A stretch of DNA of 64,000 nt from Pelagicoccus sp. SDUM812003 (GTDB lineage Bacteria > Verrucomicrobiota > Verrucomicrobiia > Opitutales > Opitutaceae). Location: assembly GCF_031127815.1 (NCBI RefSeq), contig NZ_JARXHY010000013.1:62001-126000 (forward strand), in the 5' to 3' direction. Positions 34,962 through 44,262 of the stretch are shown here, one piece after another. How positions within the stretch are numbered: the first letter of the stretch is position 1; each line of letters opens with the position of its first letter. The notes under the pieces were generated by a model that saw only the letters and a list, made by a program, of their open reading frames with translations, was not told the origin of the DNA and did no database searches. The translations under genes were made by a program, and so were the position numbers.

Positions 34962-36554
34962 TTAGTAGGAAATCGTTTCGCCAGGTAGAGAAGGAGTGGC
35001 GCTAGGGACCTTCACGTTGTCAGTCACGGCCTCGAAACCAGAGGCGAGTTTGATCAACGTCGGCTCGCTCCAGGGACGGCCGAGGATTTCAAGCCCTACG
35101 GGCAAACCGTCTTCCGTGAGTCCCATCGGCACAATGAATGCCGGCAGACCGGTGACCGGGCTGAGCTGGTTGGGAGTGTATTCACGTTCTGGATCGTTGC
35201 GTGGACCCAGTTTTAGGGGACCGTGCAACTTGTGAGGGTAGATAAGGGCGTCCAAATCGTATTTATCCATGAGGTCGAGAACCGCCTGGCGAAGCGTTTC
35301 CTTGCCCCGCAGCGTCGCCCGATAGGCGAGGTCGCGATCAAGATCGATCGGATCCTCCATGGCCCGGACATCGGAATCCCGAATGGGAAGGTCCTGATGG
35401 CTGAGCAAAAGTTCTTCAGCGTTTTTGTAAGGGTAGTCGGGGCCTTGACGAATCAGGTACTGATTGATGGCGGCAATGCGCTCGAAGCGGCTTGGCGAGG
35501 GATTGGCAGACAGGTAATCGGGTAGGTCGAGGCCGAGGGAGACAGGATCGAAGACGTAGGCACCATTCTCCTTGAAGACCTCGATGGACGCCTTTGCTAG
35601 GTCGATCACTTGCTCGTCTACGGGAGTGAAGTCCCAGGCTTCCGCAAGCACGCCCACGCGAGCTCCCTCCAGTCCGTTGGGATCGATGAAGCTAACGTAC
35701 GGCTCGAGAGGCATCTTTCCGAGGCTGTTTGCGGTCCAAAGATCTTCGGAGTCGAAGCCGGCGATCGCATCAAGCGTGACGCACACGTCGTAGACGCTCC
35801 GAGCCATGGGACCGCCGCGCTCGCCAGTGATGTAGCTCCACATTTGTCCAGCTCGACTAATGAGGCCGGAGGTCGTGGAGAGTCCGAACAAGTTTCCATC
35901 GGAAGTCGGGGTGCGTATTGAAAATCCGGTTTCACTTCCCAAGCCAACCGTACCGAATCTTGCGGCGAGCCCACCCGAGGTGCCGCTGCTCGACCAGCCA
36001 GGCGTGCGGTCGAGAGCGAAGGGGTTCTTGGTGTTGCCGCCCAAGGTGGAAGAGGCGACCATTTCAGGCCGGGTATACCAATCGCTCTGGTTAACTTTCG
36101 CTAGGATGATCGCTCCCGCGTCGCGCAGTCGAGCAACGATGGTGCTGTCGCGAGCGGGGGTGACATCTTTCAAGGGAGAGTAGCCGCCCGTTGTCGGCAT
36201 GTCATACGTATCGAATACATCCTTTGCGAGGACCGGGATGCCGTGCAGAGGAGAGCGCGGTCCGGACGTTTTGTACTCTTCGTCCAGGGCGCGAGCCGTT
36301 TCGAGGGCTTCCTCGTTGAGGGTGAGGACCGCTTTGATTTCCGGGCCCGTTTGATCGTAGGCTTCGATACGGGCGATGGAAAGCTCGATGAGTTTTTCCG
36401 CGGTCAGCGCTCCAGCTGCCATGGCGTCCTGAATGTCCTGAATTCCCGCGGTGGTGAGCGTGAAGGTTTCGGATTGCAATGAGGTCGTGGCGAGCGCCTG
36501 TAGAGAGAAACCAACTACAACGGTATTCAGAAGTTTTTTACAGGAAGGATTCAT
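34962..36554 (-). CDS. amidase-signature hydrolase AM12, exported
   Basis: The 530-residue protein has a Sec-like signal (to about residue 28) and FTLTTAGIQDIQDAMAAGAL. Triad: Lys111 (PVLAKDVFDT), Ser188 (TPGWSSSGTSG) and Ser212 (ETGFSIRTP). Trp replaces the second Gly of the PGGSS loop and Phe precedes the nucleophile, so the pocket is bulkier than in neighbours. The segment VNQSDWYTRPEMVASSTLGG ties it to AM10 and AM15. It lies 28 bases behind AM13 and ends GETISY. Confidence 0.91.
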   Translation of the reverse strand: MNPSCKKLLNTVVVGFSLQALATTSLQSETFTLTTAGIQDIQDAMAAGALTAEKLIELSIARIEAYDQTGPEIKAVLTLNEEALETARALDEEYKTSGPRSPLHGIPVLAKDVFDTYDMPTTGGYSPLKDVTPARDSTIVARLRDAGAIILAKVNQSDWYTRPEMVASSTLGGNTKNPFALDRTPGWSSSGTSGGLAARFGTVGLGSETGFSIRTPTSDGNLFGLSTTSGLISRAGQMWSYITGERGGPMARSVYDVCVTLDAIAGFDSEDLWTANSLGKMPLEPYVSFIDPNGLEGARVGVLAEAWDFTPVDEQVIDLAKASIEVFKENGAYVFDPVSLGLDLPDYLSANPSPSRFERIAAINQYLIRQGPDYPYKNAEELLLSHQDLPIRDSDVRAMEDPIDLDRDLAYRATLRGKETLRQAVLDLMDKYDLDALIYPHKLHGPLKLGPRNDPEREYTPNQLSPVTGLPAFIVPMGLTEDGLPVGLEILGRPWSEPTLIKLASGFEAVTDNVKVPSATPSLPGETISY

Positions 36555-36582
36555 GTCGAGGATGGGAGGCGGAGATACAGGC

Positions 36583-38172
36583 TTAGTAGGAGAAGGATTC
36601 GCCCGGGAGTGAGGGCGTTTTGGGTGGTGTGGTACGGTGCTTGGTCGCTTGCTCGTAGCCGTAAGCCAGACGGATCAACTGAGCTTCGCTGAAGGGCCGT
36701 CCTAAGAATTCGATGCCGATGGGTACTCCCTTGGGGGCGTCTTTGGTTACGGGAGAAAAGCCGCCTGGAAACGTGATGGCGGGAAGGCCGGAGCTCGACC
36801 CCATGAAACCGTTGCGTTCGACTTGGTCAGGGTTCTTGGTAGCCGGGACCACGAGGCGCTTCTGGTGGGTGTAGAGAAGGGCGTCCAATCCGTATTCATC
36901 CATGGTGGCAACGAGAGCATCCTGGAATCGCGACTGATTAGTAAGGCGTTTCGCGTATTCAGGATCTTGTAACGCGTCTTCCATCTCCGCGTTCTGCCTG
37001 AGCCGGTTGAGAATCGGCTCGTAGGTCAACCCTGCGGCGACGTACTCCTTGAGGTTCTTGTATTTCGCGTCGGGTCCGAGGCTGGCGAAGTACTCATCCA
37101 TGGTCCACTTCGATTCGAAACCGCTAACGCTAAGGTCGAACCGGTCATTTGCGATTTCGTCTAGGATGGGAATATGAACGGGAAATACGGTAGCTCCTGC
37201 AGCTTTCATGTCCTCGATCGCTTTCAAGGTGACCTCGGTCACGATCGCATGCTCTGAATGGCTGCCGTCTCCCAACAGCTGTGGCACGAATCCGATGCGA
37301 GCGTCTTTCAGGGAATCCGCGTCAAGATAGTCCGTATAGGATTCTGGATACTTGTCGACGCCTTCCCAGGTCGACTTGTCCATCGGATCGAAGCCGACTA
37401 GATAGTCCATCATGACCGCGGCGTCGGCCACGTATCGAGTGATGGGGCCAGCGGTGTCCTGAGTGTAGGAAATCGGTATGATGCCGTCGCGACTGATCAA
37501 GCCGAAGGTGGGACGGATGCCCACGAGATTGTTGGCGGAAGAGGGAGAGCGAGTGGATTGACCAGTATCGGAGCCCGTTCCCAGAATCCCGAAGGTAGCA
37601 GCGATGGCGGCTCCAGTGCCTCCACTAGAGCCGCCGGGGGTTCTACTCTGATCAAAAGCGTTGAGAGTCTGCCCCATGAGCGAGCTGATGGATACGCCGC
37701 TGCGGGCGAGCTCGCTGAGGTTTACTTTAGCGAAAATGATAGCTCCCGCGTCGCGAAGCTGTTTCACGGTAAAGGCGTCGTCAGGAGCCATGCTGCCAAC
37801 GAGGGCCTTGGAGGCGCCGGTGGTGGGCATGTCATAAGTGTCGTAGTTATCTTTCAACAACACTGGAATTCCGTGGATCGGGCTGCGGGGACCGTAAGTC
37901 TTTCGCTCTTCGTCGAGCGCTCGAGCGATTTCCAGAGCCTTCGGATTGATTGCAATGACGGCATTTAGTTTCGGGCCCTTCTGGTCGTAGGCTTCAATAC
38001 GAGCGGTGCAAAGTTCGACCAACCGCTCCGCGGTGAGCGCTCCCGCGTCAAAGGCTTCGTTGATATCCGCCACGGTTGCGGTCTGCAGATTGAACTCCTT
38101 CGCTGGCAACGCGTGGGCTGCGGCAAAGACGAGAGAAAATACGAGAGCGGTTTTTAGTTTATTTGGAAACAT
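36583..38172 (-). CDS. amidase-signature hydrolase AM13, exported
   Basis: ATG 38170-38172 begins a good Sec signal (residues 1-24, AHALPA) and overlaps the AM14 stop by 14 bases; the longer frame from 38280 is rejected. The 529-residue protein has the triad Lys107 (PVLLKDNYDT), Ser182 (PGGSSGGTGAA) and Ser206 (DTGQSTRSP), with Thr instead of Ile after the nucleophile. The pocket segment reads VNLSELARSGVSISSLMGQ. It ends GESFSY. The short overlap with AM14 points to coupled translation. Confidence 0.91.
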   Translation of the reverse strand: MFPNKLKTALVFSLVFAAAHALPAKEFNLQTATVADINEAFDAGALTAERLVELCTARIEAYDQKGPKLNAVIAINPKALEIARALDEERKTYGPRSPIHGIPVLLKDNYDTYDMPTTGASKALVGSMAPDDAFTVKQLRDAGAIIFAKVNLSELARSGVSISSLMGQTLNAFDQSRTPGGSSGGTGAAIAATFGILGTGSDTGQSTRSPSSANNLVGIRPTFGLISRDGIIPISYTQDTAGPITRYVADAAVMMDYLVGFDPMDKSTWEGVDKYPESYTDYLDADSLKDARIGFVPQLLGDGSHSEHAIVTEVTLKAIEDMKAAGATVFPVHIPILDEIANDRFDLSVSGFESKWTMDEYFASLGPDAKYKNLKEYVAAGLTYEPILNRLRQNAEMEDALQDPEYAKRLTNQSRFQDALVATMDEYGLDALLYTHQKRLVVPATKNPDQVERNGFMGSSSGLPAITFPGGFSPVTKDAPKGVPIGIEFLGRPFSEAQLIRLAYGYEQATKHRTTPPKTPSLPGESFSY

Positions 38173-39721
38173 AGTCCGTTGGTAACGTCGGTGTATTGGG
38201 AGGAAGGATACGGTGGCCGGTAGCTTGCTCGTACGAGTAGGCCAGAGAGAGAAGAGTAGCTTCGTCGAACGCACGGCCAAGGAACTCCACCGCGACCGGC
38301 TGGCCGTGAGAGGTGATGCCAGCGGGGACGACGATGGCCGGCAGGCCGGAAACGGAGCTGAGTCGCACCTTTGTGTAAGTGGATGGCTGGTTGACGTATT
38401 CCGACGGGTAATTGTTGTGGATATAGACCAGAGCGTCCAAATCGTTGTCGTTGAGAAGTCCCAGCAATCTAGCTCTCATCTCGGAACGGCGGGCAAGGTG
38501 TTCCTTGTAGCCAGGAGCGTCGAAATCCGGTTCCGAAGTCAGAGCTTCTTCATACCGTTCCCACTTTCCAATGATGAAGCCTCCCGTATCGTAGAAATCC
38601 TCCAAACTTTGGATACCGGACGATGCGTCGAGCGAGGCAAAATAGTCCTCGAGCGCTGGTCCAATTTCCGTAGGCGTGATGTTGCTCAACGAAAGCTGTT
38701 CCATCAGGTCGTCGTATCCGGTGGAGACTGGAACTAAGGTAGCTCCGATGGACTCGCAGTCCGCAATGGCTTTTTTGACGATTGCGATCGCCTCAGCGCA
38801 GGTGGGATCGTCTTCTTCGAAGAGTTCGTTTACTACGCCTAAGCGGGCGCCATCAAGCGAAGATTCGTCGAGATAGGATTCGTAGGGCTGAGGCGGAAGC
38901 TTTCCTTCGCTTCGGGCGGTGACCTGGTCCTTGTCATCGACGCCGGTGGTATAGTTAAGCGTCGCTGCCACATCGTAGACGTGGCGAGCCATGACACCGA
39001 CCCGATCGAGGGTGGGAGAGAGGGGGATGACTCCGTCGCGACTGATCAGCCCCTCAGTTGGGGCGAGGCCAACAAGGTTGTTGGCGCTAGAAGGTCCGCG
39101 AACTGAGGATCCGGTTTCGGTACCCAGTCCTGAAACCGCGAATACAGCGGCGAGGGCCGAGCCGGTGCCGGAGCTAGATCCGTCGCTGTGTCGTCTAAGA
39201 TTGTAGGGATTGCGTGGCTGGCCTCCCAAGGTGCTGGCGCCAGGCAGGCCACGCGAACCCGAAGCGAATTCGCTCAGGTTCGTTTTCAGAAAGATGATCG
39301 CGCCGCCCTTTTTCAGTTGTTCAATCACGAAGGCGTCATTGGGAGCATAGTTGCGCTCGAGACCGATCGCCCCGCCAGAGTTAGGAATTCCAACCGTATC
39401 CACATTGTCCTTCACCGCGATAGGGATGCCGTGCAGCGGGCCTCGTGGGCCGCTCGTCTGGCGCTCCTCATCCAAAGCTTTAGCTTCCTGGCGCCAGTGC
39501 GGATTGATGGAGATGACGGAGTGAATGCTCGGACCGTTCAACTCGTAGGCAACGATGCGCTCAAGAAAGCGTTCACACAGGTCTTCGTAGGTGAGCGAAC
39601 CATCCGCCACCGCGTCTTGAATTTCGCTAATGTCGGCTGTGGTGAGATCAAGCTGGGCTTGGAGCGGCGTCAAGAGAGCCAACGTAGCGCCGACAACGCT
39701 TGTTTGAATAAGGTGCCTCAT
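38159..39721 (-). CDS. amidase-signature hydrolase AM14, exported
   Basis: The 520-residue protein has a Sec signal to about residue 22 (PLQAQ). Triad: Lys104 (PIAVKDNVDT), Ser182 (HSDGSSSGTGSA) and Ser206 (ETGSSVRGP). An Asp stands where the first Gly of the PGGSS loop is usual. The segment TNLSEFASGSRGLPGASTLGGQ is like AM2 and AM11. Where the other copies have RIEAYDxxGP it has RIVAYELNGP, and its C-terminus (TDYVSK) lacks the usual GExxxY ending, so it is the most separate member of its subgroup. It lies 24 bases behind AM15. Confidence 0.91.
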   Translation of the reverse strand: MRHLIQTSVVGATLALLTPLQAQLDLTTADISEIQDAVADGSLTYEDLCERFLERIVAYELNGPSIHSVISINPHWRQEAKALDEERQTSGPRGPLHGIPIAVKDNVDTVGIPNSGGAIGLERNYAPNDAFVIEQLKKGGAIIFLKTNLSEFASGSRGLPGASTLGGQPRNPYNLRRHSDGSSSGTGSALAAVFAVSGLGTETGSSVRGPSSANNLVGLAPTEGLISRDGVIPLSPTLDRVGVMARHVYDVAATLNYTTGVDDKDQVTARSEGKLPPQPYESYLDESSLDGARLGVVNELFEEDDPTCAEAIAIVKKAIADCESIGATLVPVSTGYDDLMEQLSLSNITPTEIGPALEDYFASLDASSGIQSLEDFYDTGGFIIGKWERYEEALTSEPDFDAPGYKEHLARRSEMRARLLGLLNDNDLDALVYIHNNYPSEYVNQPSTYTKVRLSSVSGLPAIVVPAGITSHGQPVAVEFLGRAFDEATLLSLAYSYEQATGHRILPPNTPTLPTDYVSK

Positions 39722-39745
39722 CGTATTTCGATTGTAGTTGAACGA

Positions 39746-41320
39746 TTAATACTTGATCGTTTCGCCTTTGAGTGGAGGCGTCGTCTCAGGAGTCTTGCGA
39801 ACCGGCTCCAGCTGTTCGTAGGCGTAGCCAAGCTTGAAGAGCGTCGCTTCGCTGAATGGGCGACCAAGAAACTCCACCGAGATCGGACCGTTTTCCTTCT
39901 CGGTGTAACCCGCGGGAACGAGCAAAGCAGGGAGACCGGTGACGGAGCTAAACGGGTTGTCCTTTTCCGAATGGCGTGTGCCATGCGGTTCGGGAGGGAC
40001 CGACTTGAAAGGGTAGACCAATGCGTCGAGGCGGTACTTGTCCATCAGATCGATGGCGGCCTGCTTGAGCGTTTCCTGGCTGTCGCGGCGGGCTAGGAAT
40101 TCCTTGTTGTGCATAAGGGAGTCGATTTCCTCGCGCCCTTTGATGATGCTGTCTTTGGTCAAGTCGCCCCCTTTTTCGATCAGTTCATCCACGTTGTGGA
40201 TGACCGCGTCGGGACCCAGTCTGCGAAAGTAGAGATCGTAGGAGAATTGAGCTTCGTAGTAGTTGGTGCGGGTTTCAGAGAGGAGGGTGAAGAGATCCAT
40301 GCCGATGCTCAAGTCGTCCACGATCACGGCTCCCGCGTCGTGCATTTTCTCGATAGCGGCTTCGACTAAGGCCACGCCTTCCTCGTGCATCTCGCCTTCG
40401 CGAAACAGGTCTCTGAATACGCCAATGCGGGCTCCACGCAGGCCGTCCTTTTCGAGGAAGGTTGTGTAGGAGGCCTCAGGCGTCATACCCGGCGAAATGA
40501 TGGTCAGCAGGTCTTCCGCGTCGAAGCCCTGCACCACATCCGTCATTGCAGCGACGTCGTAGACGCTTCGTCCCATGGGACCGCAACGTTCTTGCGTGAA
40601 GGATGTCATGACTTGACCAGTACGCGGGATTAATCCGCGCGTTGGGGCCAGGCCGACGAGGCTGTTGTTGGAAGTCGGGTTGCGGATGGATACGCCCGTT
40701 TCGGTACCGAGACCGATTTGGCCGAACATGGCTGCGAGGGCTGCTCCGGTGCCGCCGCTGGATCCGCCTGGCGTGAGCTCGGGATTGTAGGGATTGTTGG
40801 TGCGGCCGAGCACGGTACTTTGATCCTTGCGATCCTTCGGGCGACCAAACCAGTCGCTCATGTTGACCTTCGCGAAAATGATGGCCCCAGCGTCGCGCAA
40901 GCGCTTTACCACGGTGGCGTCGTAGAGAGGCTGGGAGTCCTTGAGAGGAAGAAAACCGGCGGAGGTCGGCATGTCGTAAGTATCGAAGAGGTCCTTGAGT
41001 ACGACAGGGATGCCATGAAGCTTGCTGCGTGGTCCGCTTTCGGCGCGTTCCTTGTCGAGTGCCCGAGCGATCTCGAGGGCGTTTGGCTGCAAGGTGATGA
41101 TGGCATTGATCTCCGGACCCGATTTGTTGTACGCGTCGATGCGTGCCAAATACATGGATACGAGCTTCTCGATAGTGAGGGCTCCGGAGTCGAGGGCTTC
41201 GTTGATATCCTCGATGGTCGCTGTTTCGAGGGAAAAGGTTTTCGCGAGGCTTGTCGTTCCTGCGATGCACAGGGACAGGAGACCAATGGCGGTCGTAAGG
41301 GAAAGTCGGGTCAGGTTCAT
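39746..41320 (-). CDS. amidase-signature hydrolase AM15, exported; first gene of the array
   Basis: This 524-residue protein is the first transcribed gene of the minus-strand hydrolase array. It has a Sec signal (to about residue 27, TTSLA) and FSLETATIEDINEALDSGAL. Triad: Lys109 (PVVLKDLFDT), Ser187 (PGGSSGGTGAA) and Ser211 (ETGVSIRNP). The pocket segment VNMSDWFGRPKDRKDQSTVLG resembles AM10 and AM12. The 212 bases upstream carry a stable hairpin (41472-41495) but no obvious promoter, so read-through from the TonB receptor gene is possible. Confidence 0.92.
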   Translation of the reverse strand: MNLTRLSLTTAIGLLSLCIAGTTSLAKTFSLETATIEDINEALDSGALTIEKLVSMYLARIDAYNKSGPEINAIITLQPNALEIARALDKERAESGPRSKLHGIPVVLKDLFDTYDMPTSAGFLPLKDSQPLYDATVVKRLRDAGAIIFAKVNMSDWFGRPKDRKDQSTVLGRTNNPYNPELTPGGSSGGTGAALAAMFGQIGLGTETGVSIRNPTSNNSLVGLAPTRGLIPRTGQVMTSFTQERCGPMGRSVYDVAAMTDVVQGFDAEDLLTIISPGMTPEASYTTFLEKDGLRGARIGVFRDLFREGEMHEEGVALVEAAIEKMHDAGAVIVDDLSIGMDLFTLLSETRTNYYEAQFSYDLYFRRLGPDAVIHNVDELIEKGGDLTKDSIIKGREEIDSLMHNKEFLARRDSQETLKQAAIDLMDKYRLDALVYPFKSVPPEPHGTRHSEKDNPFSSVTGLPALLVPAGYTEKENGPISVEFLGRPFSEATLFKLGYAYEQLEPVRKTPETTPPLKGETIKY

Positions 41321-41471
41321 GGGAAAGGCTTGGGATCAGGCGTGCCGAAGTCGTGAGAGCTTCGAAATCCGGGTGCATGTAGGCATAGCTCGGCTACGCC
41401 TAGGCCCGTGGCGGGCAGGAAATGGATAGGGGAAACCGCTGCGGCGGTGGTGGGCTTGGGGTAGACTCCAA

Positions 41472-41495
41472 GCAGAGCGGGCGTCCCCGCTCTGC
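41472..41495 (-). terminator. perfect 10-bp hairpin between the TonB receptor and the hydrolase array
   Basis: GCAGAGCGGG (41472-41481) pairs completely with CCCGCTCTGC (41486-41495) around a four-base loop. On the minus strand only TT follows, so it may be an inefficient terminator, an mRNA end stabiliser, or a processing site between the receptor and the first amidase. Confidence 0.5.
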
Positions 41496-41532
41496 AAGGA
41501 TGTCTAGTCTACTATTCTAACTTCCTATGTAA

Positions 41533-44226
41533 TTAGAATTCCTTTGATACCGTGATCTGCCAGCGACGTGGAGGCTTCACGGATATAAGCTCGTCTCCCG
41601 AAGTGCTACCACTTCGTCCTGTGTAGTAGAGCTCGTCTGTTAGGTTGAAGATATCGAGCTTGGCGGAGAAGCTCTCTTTCTTCCAACCGATGGCAAGATT
41701 AGCAGTGGTGGCTTCCGGCAGCATGATGACCCCGTAGCGGCCTGATTGCACTTCGGAAATGTAGTTTCCGCTAAGGGTCAACGAGAGGCCGTAAGGCGCT
41801 TTGTATCCCATGGCGATACCGTGACTGGTATTTGGATACGCAGGCATTTCGATCTTTTCGCCCGGTTCAACTCGATGAGCGGCTTGACCGCCCCATGTGA
41901 AGGCTTGAGCGGGGAAGATGACTTCGCCCGTCTCCGGATCAAGCACATCCTCGAATCCATGGGTTTCGCCGTGCAGGCGGAGCCAGCCACCATCGTTGGA
42001 AAGATCGACCGTCTTCTGCGTTACGCTGAAGGCGCTGAGGTAGAACTTCTCGCTCGGCACCCAACGCACTTCCAGCTCGATGCCTTCGCCGGAGAGAAGG
42101 CCGAGACTTCCGAGCAGCGGGTTGCCGTTGGGATCTTCGTTCACCGTGTTGCGTGACTGCTTGTATCCAGCGAGGGCCCAGTAGAGCTTGCCATCCAAGT
42201 GCGAGCCCTTGATGCCGACTTCCTCGATCTTAGCTTCCGCGTAGGGACCGCCTTCCACGAGGTTTCGTGGCAGCGTCAGGTCGGAGCTGTCCGCGAGGGC
42301 GGTTTGAATGCCGTAGGTGTAGTAGACATTCAGGTTCGCGGGGAGGCGGTAGAAGAAGCTGCCAGTGTAGGAGAATCCGTCGTCGCTACCGGTCTGCGTA
42401 TTGTCAGCGGTGCGGAAGCGAGGATCAACGCCGTCTGCTCCGGATCCGAAGATGTAGATGCCTTCGCCGCCTTCGGAAACGAGATCCGCGTAGTCGGTAG
42501 TCTCCATTGAGATCGTATCGTAGCGAGCGCCAAGGATGATGTTGGTCTTGTCGCCGATTGCGATATCCAACATGGAGCCGAGCCCGAATTCGTCGTACTT
42601 GCTATGACGCCAGTTCGTGTAGGGCGCGCCGCCATTGTAGTAGTCCGAATTTTCCCGAGGAGTGATGAAGAGGTCCTTTGGCGTGCGTTCGTTCTGAGGC
42701 AGGGCCAGGTTTGGACGGTTGTCGTAGTCGCCGGAGTTGCTATGCCGCTGGGCGTTGGTGTGGCGAAAGCTGACAGCGGAGATGGAATTCACGGTGAAGC
42801 GTTCCGAGTTTATGAGCTCGGTTTCGACTGAGAACTTGTCCTCCACGACCCAGATGTCCTGCTTCTGGTAGAAGGGCAATTCGGAATCCTTGAACTGGTC
42901 CTGAGTGTCGAAGAGAATCTGGTTCTTCATCTTCACATCTCCGCCGTCGTTTACGAAGTCGAGGTAGAAGAGGCCGAGCTTCGCGAGGAGCTCCTTCTCT
43001 AAGGAGACGTGGCTGTAGTCGATCTTGGTGAGCTCGACGGTGTCCGGGTCCATGACGAAGCCTTGAGGCAGTACGTTGAGCAGCTTCATGTTGTCGTCGC
43101 TGAGCAGAGCGGCGAACTCGGGTCTCATGGTCTGCAAGGCGTCCAAAGCGCTGTTTTCATTCGCCACTGTGGGGACCGGGCCAGCAAGGGCGTCCTGGTA
43201 GCGCGAGTCGAAGCGCTGACGCAGCGCATTGTTTCCGGAGGAGGAGGTGTTGCCGATGATCACCGGCGATGCCTGCTCCATTTCCATGTGTCCGATCTTG
43301 CCACTGTTGTCCAAGTCGAGATCGACGAGGAAGGTGCCTCCCCAGTAGTCGCCGTTGTCGATCAGGTCTTGCGTCAGACGCGTTAGAAAGCCGCCAGCGG
43401 ATCGCGTTTCCTGCAAGTTGAAGCCTGCTTCCACACGCCACTTGTCAGTGAGTTCCTGTGATATAGCTCCTTGCAGAATTTTCTGACCGATCGGAATATT
43501 TTTATAGTATGAATCAGAGTCCTCGCTCAGGGCGTATATATAATAACCACCCCGGCGATCCGAATTGCCTGTAAAGTTGATAGGGCCGCCCATGCCAAGT
43601 GATACTTCCTGTTTGCTATAGGAGCCAAATATCATCTGTACGAAGCCTTCGTCGTCCTCAAGATAGGCTCCTTGGCGTGAACGTCCTGATTTTGGGGTCA
43701 TGTTGGTGTATCCACCAATCTTGCCCGAACCGAAGTAGGCGGGCGCCGGGCCTCTCACCACTTCTATCTGGTCGTTGGCGCCAAGGACGGTACGCGAGTT
43801 GCCCTGAGGCTCGATGCGCTTCATACCGCGGAAGTAGGTATCCGCAGTCATGGCTCGGATATCGATGTTACCCTGTACACCCCAACGGGTTACGGTGTTG
43901 GTGCTAGGAGCGATACGGGAAAGGTCGGAGACTTCGCTGATGGACAAGTCCGAGATCATCTCGGAGCTGACGACGGTGGCGGAGCGCGGCGTTTCAAGAA
44001 TGGATTTCGAGAATCCGAGCACGCCCTCAATCGGCTGGTTGGGCAGGACGAAGTTCGGGTCTTCGCCGCCATAGGTGACGAGATCCTCCAGAGATCCCTC
44101 TACATCGTCCGACAGGGTTTGGGAGTAAAGATATACAGTGGAAGACGTTGCTAGCAAAGCCAAGCTTGACAGCTTAACCAGTCGACCTACCGTACTCCCG
44201 AGGATTGGGTGTTGGTATTCGTTCAT
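41533..44226 (-). CDS. TonB-dependent outer-membrane receptor with EF-hand-like loop
   Basis: ATG 44224-44226 gives 897 residues; the longer frame from 44286 is rejected. A signal-like segment covers about residues 15-35. The plug domain spans about 70-180, with SATVVSSEMISDLSISEV, ANDQIEVVRGPAPAYFGSG and YTNMTPKS. The remaining part is the 22-strand barrel, ending with aromatic KEF. Residues 304-315 read DLDNSGKIGHME, a complete 12-residue EF-hand calcium loop in a likely extracellular loop. It sits between the hydrolase array and a second receptor, with a full TonB cluster upstream, so it probably imports the substrate or the products of the hydrolases. It resembles siderophore-type receptors; the ligand is unknown. 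Confidence 0.92.
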   Translation of the reverse strand: MNEYQHPILGSTVGRLVKLSSLALLATSSTVYLYSQTLSDDVEGSLEDLVTYGGEDPNFVLPNQPIEGVLGFSKSILETPRSATVVSSEMISDLSISEVSDLSRIAPSTNTVTRWGVQGNIDIRAMTADTYFRGMKRIEPQGNSRTVLGANDQIEVVRGPAPAYFGSGKIGGYTNMTPKSGRSRQGAYLEDDEGFVQMIFGSYSKQEVSLGMGGPINFTGNSDRRGGYYIYALSEDSDSYYKNIPIGQKILQGAISQELTDKWRVEAGFNLQETRSAGGFLTRLTQDLIDNGDYWGGTFLVDLDLDNSGKIGHMEMEQASPVIIGNTSSSGNNALRQRFDSRYQDALAGPVPTVANENSALDALQTMRPEFAALLSDDNMKLLNVLPQGFVMDPDTVELTKIDYSHVSLEKELLAKLGLFYLDFVNDGGDVKMKNQILFDTQDQFKDSELPFYQKQDIWVVEDKFSVETELINSERFTVNSISAVSFRHTNAQRHSNSGDYDNRPNLALPQNERTPKDLFITPRENSDYYNGGAPYTNWRHSKYDEFGLGSMLDIAIGDKTNIILGARYDTISMETTDYADLVSEGGEGIYIFGSGADGVDPRFRTADNTQTGSDDGFSYTGSFFYRLPANLNVYYTYGIQTALADSSDLTLPRNLVEGGPYAEAKIEEVGIKGSHLDGKLYWALAGYKQSRNTVNEDPNGNPLLGSLGLLSGEGIELEVRWVPSEKFYLSAFSVTQKTVDLSNDGGWLRLHGETHGFEDVLDPETGEVIFPAQAFTWGGQAAHRVEPGEKIEMPAYPNTSHGIAMGYKAPYGLSLTLSGNYISEVQSGRYGVIMLPEATTANLAIGWKKESFSAKLDIFNLTDELYYTGRSGSTSGDELISVKPPRRWQITVSKEF

Positions 44227-44238
44227 ATCTGTTTTTGT

Positions 44239-44250
44239 GTTCGTGTGGTT
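44239..44250 (-). promoter_or_regulatory. leader motif AACCACACGAAC, copy 3
   Basis: On the minus strand AACCACACGAAC begins 24 bases before the TonB-receptor ATG and is followed by an A-rich run (ACAAAAACAGAT), as in the copy before the TolB/CehA gene. It lies 12 bases downstream of the 20-bp palindrome. Confidence 0.6.
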
Positions 44251-44262
44251 ACGATATCGAGA

